Positions 33,133 to 39,791 of a stretch of 39,791 nt of DNA are shown one piece after another; position 1 is the first letter of the stretch, and every line of letters starts with the position of its first letter. This DNA is from an uncultured Rhodospirillales bacterium (GTDB taxonomy: Bacteria; Pseudomonadota; Alphaproteobacteria; Rhodospirillales; UBA2165), in the NCBI GenBank assembly GCA_905614355.1, contig CAJQSN010000001.1, positions 1 to 39,791 on the forward strand, given 5' to 3'. Under the pieces are notes generated by a model that was given only the letters and a program-made list of their open reading frames with translations, was not told the origin of the DNA and ran no database searches. Made by a program: the position numbers and the translations under genes.

Positions 33133-33322
33133 ATTTTTAAAATTTATTTTACCCCTTTTTATACTATTTAAATTAGATTTTTTGTGTTAGAATACAAGAG
33201 CTTGAAAGAATTAGTTAAATTATTTTAATATAATTCATGACAGCCTAGCTTTCTATAAATTTTTGAATGCTATTAAACATCGTTTCGGTGGGTTATAACA
33301 CAAGTGAGTAAGGGGTTTTTTT
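33133..33322. other. AT-rich gap before the giant gene
   Basis: 190 bases with an AAATTTTAAAATTT-like weak inverted repeat near 33134-33150 (too AT-rich to call a terminator) and no clear promoter. It ends with AAGGGG (33310-33315) and nine consecutive T residues (33316-33324) running into the TTG start of the next gene. No ECF11-type element is present. Confidence 0.4.
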
Positions 33323-36300
33323 TTGGACTCTTTTGAGCACACGTCTAGTCAGTTAGTTGTTTTGGACACGGCAGCAACAGGTGTAGTTGAAGTGCCAGAA
33401 ACCGCTTGGCTGCGGTATGCTGATTTTATACGTCAAGGCCCTGATTTATTACTAGTTGGGCCTGATGGTAAGAACATACTAGTTGAGAATTATTTTAGTA
33501 GCGCCCCACCTCCAATTTTAACGGATCCATCGGGCGCTTCTTTCCTGCCCGATCTAGTCTCCAAACTCGCCGGTCCGGTTGCTCCTGGCCAAAGTGCACA
33601 ATCCTCCGCTATAGAGAAAATTGAACCTATAGGGCGGATTGAAACTATAAGCGGTTCTGTTGAAATAACCCGCGCCGACGGTACTAAAGGAACAATTGGA
33701 AAAGATGATCCTATTTTTCAGGGGGATGTCATCCAAACAGGTTCGGATGGTAGTATTGGTGTTTTACTCGCTGATGATAGTGTCTTCTCGTTGGATAAAG
33801 ATGCGCGAGCAGTCATGGATGAGATGGTATTTGATCCAGGAGATGAATCCGGAAATTTAAAGATATCTCTGGTTAGCGGCGTGATGTCGTTTGTGAGTGG
33901 TCAAATAGCTAAAGTTGATCCGGATGCAATGGTACTTACTACACCCGTTGCAACCATTGGCATCAGAGGGACTACCGGTAGTATTGAGGCAACCGACACG
34001 ATAACGGTCACGTTAACCCAGGATCCCGATAGTTCTGTGGGCGAGATTGTTGTGACTACTGAAGGTGGTATCCAAGTTCTTAATACCCCTTATCAAGCAA
34101 CCCAAGTAACAGACCCGAAGCAGCCCCCCTCAGAGAGCTTCATTCTCTCGCCCCAACAATTTTCTGAAAAATTTAGTGGCTCAATGAAGGCCATGAACAA
34201 TACGTTGCAATCCTCTGGTAGAGATGTTGCTCCTACTCGACCGGGAGATGGGGTCAATCCTGAATTAGACGAAAACGCGCAAGATGAGCCAAAATTTGAT
34301 CCAATCAAAGTAGCTGAAACTTTAGATAAATTAGCAGAGGCGCGGCAAATAGGTCTAGAACTCAATCAGTTACTAGGAGATCCAGCTAAGTTCAAAGAGA
34401 TATTCAAACTCCCAAGTTTGGATATTGGCTTAAAGGACAAACCACCGCCTGTGCCGCCACCAGAATTACAAAAAATAATCCAGGCCCTTAGTGCGGATTA
34501 TAGCGATGAAGCAGAGCTGATAGTTGGTGTCGTTAACACAATTACCGACGCTGCAAATATCGCGAGTGCGTCAGAACAATTAGCGGCAACAAAAAAATCA
34601 GGAGTTGAAGCAAGCTTGCTGGCTCAAGGTACCGCCGGTGGATTATTGACACAGTCCGAAGCTACCTCTTTAGCGGCAACTGTAACCAGTCCGTTAGAAG
34701 CGCTGGGAGCGGCAAGTGGTGTTGCAGCTTATGGCACCAGTATTATCACATTGGCTGCAACGTTTCTTGAACTCCTGGGTACGGCTAATGCTCCAACTCA
34801 GGAAGATTTCAAAACGATTGTATCTGAATTAGTGTTGTTGGCCGCTGAAATCTCGAAGGCTGCTACTGACGTTGCAACAATAGTGGATGCGACAATTACC
34901 GCTATTGACAGTGTTGCAGTAGACGCGATTTCGGCTGCTAGTGGTGGAGTAGCTGCTGCTGAAGCAGCTGCCGCTTCAAGTTATGAGGGCTATGTTAACT
35001 CTGCGTTATTTGGCCGTTCGGTCGATCTGAATGACCTCGATACAATTATGGATCAAGTCGATTTTAAAGTAAATTCGATCGAAACTATAAGCCAAAATCT
35101 TATCCCTAATTTAAATTCAACAATTAGCACCGCCTTTTCTTCGGTTGATAGTGTGTTTGCGTATGCGAAGGCATCGGCGACGGCAGCAAAATCTGCAGTT
35201 CAAGCGACCACGGCAACAAGTATGCGTGCCCACGCTGAGACAGCCCTTTCTCAGGCAGAGTTAGCTACTGCGGAAAAAAATACCCTAGATTCAAATATTC
35301 CCCTGTCCCAGTTATTAGGGCGTATTGATAATAGTATACGGGATGAAGGGCTGAACATTTATTCGAGCCATTTGGATGCCGACACGCAATCTGATGCTGC
35401 GACTGCTGCGATCAAGGCGTCGGCAAGTGCTCTTAAATTTGCCACCCAATATCTAGATGGTACTCTCAGCACGAACTTGACGGATCTAACGACCGCTTTG
35501 AGTTCCGCCGCAAGTGCTAAGGCTAATGCAGTAGCGGTAGCCAATAGTGCTGCAGATGAGTTGACCGTTGCACGTGGTAATTTAGCTGGTCTCCTTACCA
35601 CAGAGTTTATTAAGGTAGCCGAATATGAGGCCCTTAACAGTGCGACTGTCACTGCGATTGCTCGTTTAGACTCTCCTTTGGATGCCCTTTTCGGGTCGAA
35701 TATTAATTTAGGGCCCCTTGATCGTAGCCAATCAATTAATCAGGAAATTATCGATGTGGCTGCAGATGTTGCCGCCGCTCAATTGGTGGCGGCAGAGGCT
35801 CGAAACACAGCTAATGCTAATCCAACAAACTTGTTGTTAGGTACTGAAGCAGCGCTGGCCGAACAATTATTGGCTAATGCTAATGCGTCTCAAAATTTTA
35901 CAACGCAACTCTTAGGTTTGTTTGAGAACTCGCGAGATGCTGTTCAGGCTGATGCTAACACCGCAAAATCTGCTGCAGATTCTGCAAGCGCATCAGTGGC
36001 TGCTGCTCGCAATGATATTACAACTGCTGAGACTGCCGCCGAACTAGCTCTGGCTAATTCAATTTTAGCTGCGGACAGTTACAGTGTGTCGCAATCATCT
36101 GTGTCTGCAGCAAATGCCGAGATGGTGGTTGGTAAAGCTGCGGCCCAGGCCCAAATTGATGTGGCGATTGATTTTGCCTTAGCAGATGCAAAGGGGGCTG
36201 CAGTGATGGCCGAAACAGCTGTCGCGAACGCTATCAAGGCAACTGAGGCTGCAAAGGTTGCATCAGAGGAATTAACATTTGATCTTAATGCTGCTGTTGA

Positions 36301-39300
36301 TGCTAAGGCTCTTGCTCAGGCTGCGTTTAATTCAGCGGCAAATGCACAGGCTTTGGCTGATCAAGCGTCGGCACGGGCCGCAAGTGCTGCGGAAATTGGC
36401 GATAAGCTTGATCACGTAATATCCAAATCAGAAGCTGCCGCTGATTACGCAGCAGCAGCAGCCGTTGCGCTCAGTGCTGCCTCAAGTAGTTTGGTCTTGG
36501 CAGAAGCCTACCGAGCACGAGCCGAGTCTTTTCAGACAGCGAATGGAGGAGAATCGGCTGCTAATATCAGCGGTACCGATATAGCTAGCCGGCCAAGTGC
36601 CGAACAGGACGCGCAATTGTTAGATGCTATCGAAAATGCTCTGACTGCGGCGAATACGGCAAATGGTCAAGTTGGTGCAAGTTTTAATACTGCGCGTGGA
36701 TCCGATATTGGGGTTGGCGATGATCGCACCGTCGCAAAAGATGATGCCGTTGTCACGCTGACTAGAACCTCAAATCAGGCGACGACTGAAGCAACCAATG
36801 CCGCGGCCCAAGCTTCGCTAGCAGTGTCAGCCGCTGTCATCGCTGTTAGTGAACGTGCCAAGGCTATTGCCGCTGAAGCTAATAATGACGGGCAAGCTGC
36901 ATCGGAAGCAGCAACGGCTGCTGAAGCCGCTAATACAATAGCCCTTAATGCATTTGAGGCATCCCATCTTGCAAAAAATAAGGCACAATCATTCGCCGAT
37001 GCTGCGGCAACAGCCGCAGATGGCTTAGGTGTCGCGGCCGCAAGGGTATCGCAAACAGTTTATAAATTAGCCGCTGAGGCGTTCTCGTCATTCACCACGG
37101 CTGAAAACGCTTATAAAAATTCTAATGCTGATGCTATTGATGCGCGCGATGCATCGAATTTGCAAACAGCAGAGGACCAAGCCTCTACGCTTGCCCTGGA
37201 AGCTAAAACCTCTGCAGCAACTGCAGCTAACCAGGCTGCTGTTGCAGCTCAGGCAGCCGCCGATCAGGCGGCCGCAGATAAGGCAGCTTCAGATGCTGCC
37301 GCTGTTTCTCGGGCGGAGGGATTTGCGCTTACGGCTGAACAAAAAGCAGCTTCTGCTAACACTCTGTCTTTGGAAGCAGCCGCTGCCGCAAAAAATGTTA
37401 ATATCACACTGGCGACAGCTAAAACTAATTCTGCTCAGAAAGCAGCGGATGAAGCTGTTTCGGCAGCTAATGCCGCAATCGAAGCTGCCTCGGGCGCAGG
37501 TACCGCCGCCTTGACTATATCGTCGCGTGCCTCATCTGCGTCGTCTGCTGCTCAGTCGAGTGCAGGCTCGGCAGCCGCTTCGCTTACCGTGGCACAAAAT
37601 CAAAATATTGCAGCCGGCTACTGGACAGATGGAACAGCTTCATCCGATAGGGTTACCGCTGATATAAGCGCTAAAGCTGCCGCTGCTGCTGCATCTCAGG
37701 CAGCCTCGTCGGCATTGGCAGCATCCCAGATTGCGGCTCAGGCAGCTGTTGCTGCTGTTGCTCCCAACGTCGCCTTAGCATCTGCACAAGCGGTTGTGGT
37801 TTCACAGACAGCGTCACGAGATAACCTGATTGTTAAACGCGCGGCGGCTGATGATGGCGATAACACAGTTGATACCGCTATCGAACAGGTGTGGAATTCA
37901 GCTGTGGATCAAGCCAATCAAGCTTTAGCGGATGCAAATGATACAGTAACAAGTGCGCAAGCTGCTGTTGATGCGGTTAACTCTGCTGCTGCTGTGGCAC
38001 AATCAACGGCAAACGCTGCAGCACAGGCTTCTGCTGATGCATCAACTGTTGCGGCTCAAGCTGCATCTAAGGCCGGTTTTGCTGCTGCCTTTGAAATTGG
38101 TTCTCAAGGTGCCGCTCAAACTCGGGCTGATAATGAAATGGGGGCAATAGCTGATGCAATACAAGCGGCTTTAGTTGCTGCTGAAACGCAATCGGAAATT
38201 GCGGCAACAAAAGCCGTTGAAGCAGAAACTGCAGCAAGACTAGCTGTTTTAGCCGGTATTGACGGGAATGCAAATGAGGCAGCAGCGCAACAAGTAGTTG
38301 CTGAAACGGCTGAGGCAGAATCTTTAGCCGCAACAACAGCTGGGAAGAATTCAATAATTGAAGCAGCCAATGATTCACTAGGTTTGACTGTCTCTTCGGT
38401 AACAGACGCGATTTTAGCTATAAATGCTGCTGCTATTACTGCGCAGCAACTAGATGATTCAACTGGAAATCCCACTGCTGCATTAATAGCGGCGCAGGTG
38501 GCGGCTGAAGCAACCCAGGTTACCGTAGTAAATTCAATTGCTGCATCCGGAGCCTCAGCTGCCCAAGCCATTGTCGCCTCTGGGGCCAGCAATGAAATAG
38601 CAACAGCGCAAGCAAATTTAGCTGAACAGGCAGTTACAGATGCCAGCAATCTTGAAAATGCACTGATTGTCGTGGAGACGGCCAGGTTAATTTCAGCAAA
38701 AGCAGCCGCTCAAGCCGCTAATGATAAAGCCAGTGCGGAATTGGCTGAAGCTCAATCTTCTTATGCGACAGCTAGCGCTCTCGAAACAGATGCACTGGCA
38801 ACTATCGATGCTTCTAACGCCGCTTCTGGTGCTGCGAATGCAGCAAATCAAGCTGTTGCCAATGCGCAGGCTAGCTTGCAGGCTGCACAACAATCTTTGA
38901 TTCAAGCAACTAATCAAGCAGGATTAGCGCAAACGGCTTTTAATTCGGCATCGAGTGCTCAAGTAATTGATCCTGCAGCTTATCAAACGGCGCAGCAGGC
39001 GAACGCAAGTGCCCAATCTGCGTTGGCTAAGGCTGTCGAAGCAGCCGCAGATTCTCAAGCGGCGTTTGAATCGGCACAATTAGCCGCAATTGATGCAAGT
39101 GCAGCCTCGGCAACGGCAGCGGTTTCTGCTGCAACAATTAATTTGACTGCGGCTGTTGCAGCAAAGAATGCGGCCCAATTGGCTGCAAATAATGCCCAGG
39201 CGGCAGCGACTGATGCGTCCACTTCTAATTCAAATGCACAAGCGAGAGTTGCTAGTGATGGGACATCTTCGGCATCTATAAAAACAGCTGCTGATTTAGC

Positions 39301-39791
39301 GATTGATGATGCAGCGACGGCCTTGACATCGGCCATTGTTGCAGAGGCCTCTGCGACTAATGCATTGGAGATTTTGAAAACAGGACAGGATGCAAATATT
39401 GACGCTTCGATTGCGCGTACTGTTGCCCAAAAGGCTGCCGATGTGGCGCAGTCAGCTGCGGCAACGGCGGGCGGAATTTCGCAGGTTGATACTGTTACGA
39501 TTGGCGGGTCTGTTGAGAAAGGTGATACCTACACTGTAGTCGTTAATGGTAATAACGTTACCTATACAGTGCTCGGAAGTGAGGGCGGTCTGCCCAGTAT
39601 TAGAGATCAGCTTGTTACCGCTGTAAATGAAGATCCAACTGTCGGGAATATTGTCGCATCTGTGAAGGGCACGTCGAGCGATGGGCAATTAGTTTTAACA
39701 GCTATTAACGCGGGAGTGGCTTTTACGTCTTCCGCGTCTGCTGCCAATGTTGTGGGTGGCGTAAGTGATAATTCAGCCTCATCTTCGACAA
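33323..39791 (+). CDS. Giant alanine-rich surface-type protein with BapA-prefix-like start and FecR-like domain (3' end outside window)
   Basis: An uninterrupted frame of 2156 codons that runs off the window. The start is TTG at 33323; an in-frame stop lies at 33305 and AAGGGG seven bases before TTG. Residues about 20-60 (WLRYADFIRQGPDLLLVGPDGKNILVENYF) resemble the prefix domain of BapA-type biofilm adhesins. Residues 104-235 form a FecR-like domain: GRIETISGSVEITRADG, QGDVIQTGSDGSIGVLLADDS, TPVATIGIRGTTGSI. A proline-rich linker (near 374-380) follows. From about residue 400 to 2046 it is a very alanine-rich helical region with no Cys that I could find and short non-helical breaks (for example LFGRSVDLNDLDTIM, GYWTDGTASSDR). 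From about 2053 a beta domain begins, VDTVTIGGSVEKGDTYTVVVNG. There is no Sec signal, so type I secretion is likely; the needed C-terminal signal would be beyond the window (inference). Confidence 0.85.
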   Translation, partial: MDSFEHTSSQLVVLDTAATGVVEVPETAWLRYADFIRQGPDLLLVGPDGKNILVENYFSSAPPPILTDPSGASFLPDLVSKLAGPVAPGQSAQSSAIEKIEPIGRIETISGSVEITRADGTKGTIGKDDPIFQGDVIQTGSDGSIGVLLADDSVFSLDKDARAVMDEMVFDPGDESGNLKISLVSGVMSFVSGQIAKVDPDAMVLTTPVATIGIRGTTGSIEATDTITVTLTQDPDSSVGEIVVTTEGGIQVLNTPYQATQVTDPKQPPSESFILSPQQFSEKFSGSMKAMNNTLQSSGRDVAPTRPGDGVNPELDENAQDEPKFDPIKVAETLDKLAEARQIGLELNQLLGDPAKFKEIFKLPSLDIGLKDKPPPVPPPELQKIIQALSADYSDEAELIVGVVNTITDAANIASASEQLAATKKSGVEASLLAQGTAGGLLTQSEATSLAATVTSPLEALGAASGVAAYGTSIITLAATFLELLGTANAPTQEDFKTIVSELVLLAAEISKAATDVATIVDATITAIDSVAVDAISAASGGVAAAEAAAASSYEGYVNSALFGRSVDLNDLDTIMDQVDFKVNSIETISQNLIPNLNSTISTAFSSVDSVFAYAKASATAAKSAVQATTATSMRAHAETALSQAELATAEKNTLDSNIPLSQLLGRIDNSIRDEGLNIYSSHLDADTQSDAATAAIKASASALKFATQYLDGTLSTNLTDLTTALSSAASAKANAVAVANSAADELTVARGNLAGLLTTEFIKVAEYEALNSATVTAIARLDSPLDALFGSNINLGPLDRSQSINQEIIDVAADVAAAQLVAAEARNTANANPTNLLLGTEAALAEQLLANANASQNFTTQLLGLFENSRDAVQADANTAKSAADSASASVAAARNDITTAETAAELALANSILAADSYSVSQSSVSAANAEMVVGKAAAQAQIDVAIDFALADAKGAAVMAETAVANAIKATEAAKVASEELTFDLNAAVDAKALAQAAFNSAANAQALADQASARAASAAEIGDKLDHVISKSEAAADYAAAAAVALSAASSSLVLAEAYRARAESFQTANGGESAANISGTDIASRPSAEQDAQLLDAIENALTAANTANGQVGASFNTARGSDIGVGDDRTVAKDDAVVTLTRTSNQATTEATNAAAQASLAVSAAVIAVSERAKAIAAEANNDGQAASEAATAAEAANTIALNAFEASHLAKNKAQSFADAAATAADGLGVAAARVSQTVYKLAAEAFSSFTTAENAYKNSNADAIDARDASNLQTAEDQASTLALEAKTSAATAANQAAVAAQAAADQAAADKAASDAAAVSRAEGFALTAEQKAASANTLSLEAAAAAKNVNITLATAKTNSAQKAADEAVSAANAAIEAASGAGTAALTISSRASSASSAAQSSAGSAAASLTVAQNQNIAAGYWTDGTASSDRVTADISAKAAAAAASQAASSALAASQIAAQAAVAAVAPNVALASAQAVVVSQTASRDNLIVKRAAADDGDNTVDTAIEQVWNSAVDQANQALADANDTVTSAQAAVDAVNSAAAVAQSTANAAAQASADASTVAAQAASKAGFAAAFEIGSQGAAQTRADNEMGAIADAIQAALVAAETQSEIAATKAVEAETAARLAVLAGIDGNANEAAAQQVVAETAEAESLAATTAGKNSIIEAANDSLGLTVSSVTDAILAINAAAITAQQLDDSTGNPTAALIAAQVAAEATQVTVVNSIAASGASAAQAIVASGASNEIATAQANLAEQAVTDASNLENALIVVETARLISAKAAAQAANDKASAELAEAQSSYATASALETDALATIDASNAASGAANAANQAVANAQASLQAAQQSLIQATNQAGLAQTAFNSASSAQVIDPAAYQTAQQANASAQSALAKAVEAAADSQAAFESAQLAAIDASAASATAAVSAATINLTAAVAAKNAAQLAANNAQAAATDASTSNSNAQARVASDGTSSASIKTAADLAIDDAATALTSAIVAEASATNALEILKTGQDANIDASIARTVAQKAADVAQSAAATAGGISQVDTVTIGGSVEKGDTYTVVVNGNNVTYTVLGSEGGLPSIRDQLVTAVNEDPTVGNIVASVKGTSSDGQLVLTAINAGVAFTSSASAANVVGGVSDNSASSST

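Noticed and set aside
33133..33150. AT-only inverted repeat after the 169-aa gene as an intrinsic terminator
   Set aside because: No GC pairs in the stem and no clean T-run; too weak to call.
37125..37514. Plus-strand frame of 129 codons rich in Leu/Gln/Pro inside the giant gene
   Set aside because: A frame-shifted reading of the same alanine-rich repeats; low-complexity product and no start signals.
38116..38649. Long minus-strand frames opposite the giant gene (also 35359-35652 and 39055-39336)
   Set aside because: They are mirror images of alanine-rich GCN codons on the plus strand; such composition opens the opposite frames. No ribosome sites or family features.
1..39791. tRNA, rRNA, CRISPR arrays, insertion sequences, phage or conjugation genes
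   Set aside because: None of the expected structures, repeats or protein families could be seen on either strand.

Overview
This window looks like a piece of a low-GC alphaproteobacterial chromosome, probably marine. That assignment is inference. It rests on a RpoE-ChrR (ECF11-type) photooxidative-stress module, a short type-2 ArgC, tripartite tricarboxylate (TctABC) transport, several EamA/DMT exporters, a choline-sulfatase-type enzyme, frequent TTG/GTG starts and an AT-rich base composition. I saw no tRNA, rRNA, CRISPR array, insertion sequence or phage gene.

Layout. (1) 1-6004: an SDR dehydrogenase followed by a TauE/SafE permease, a convergent EamA transporter, then a two-gene unit of a ThDP-dependent decarboxylase/synthase and an aldehyde dehydrogenase. 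(2) 6087-9133: an unrecognised 250-aa protein overlapping a LVIVD-type beta-propeller gene, and a divergent CobW-family GTPase. (3) 9219-14275: a leftward TctB-TctA-TctC set, a cupin and a two-domain VOC protein. (4) 14924-19769: a sulfatase, two EamA transporters around a 65-aa protein, and argC. (5) 19810-33132: a stress regulon. A RpoE-type ECF sigma factor and its zinc anti-sigma factor ChrR sit beside two large operons that converge on each other. The leftward operon holds an FAD oxidoreductase, DUF1365, a cyclopropane-fatty-acid-synthase-like methyltransferase, a GPH-family transporter and a DUF3833 lipoprotein. The rightward operon holds a VOC protein, a DCC thiol oxidoreductase, a renalase-like flavoprotein, a DUF6134-like protein, an SDR and an NTF2/SnoaL-like protein. 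folE, a secreted 116-aa unknown and a C-factor-like SDR lie next to it. (6) 33323 to the window edge: the N-terminal 2156 codons of a giant alanine-rich surface-type protein with a BapA-prefix-like start and a FecR-like domain. The stop lies beyond the window.

The most informative result is regulatory. By eye I find six copies of one bipartite element, TGATC(T/C), exactly 16 nt, CGTA(A/T/G)(A/C), in intergenic DNA of region 5. They stand before rpoE-chrR (31253), the FAD/CFA operon (31235, leftward), folE (20505), the VOC-led operon (22062), the 116-aa secreted protein (20237, leftward) and one orphan position (20496, leftward). The orphan has no recognised gene at its start. It would transcribe a short RNA with an 8-bp stem whose loop is C-rich (CUCCCCUCC), or a 22-codon peptide, or both. 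Together these sites outline a self-regulated membrane-lipid and redox stress regulon with two uncharacterised outputs: the 116-aa protein and the orphan transcript. A third unknown, a 169-aa protein, is carried in the rpoE-chrR operon itself.
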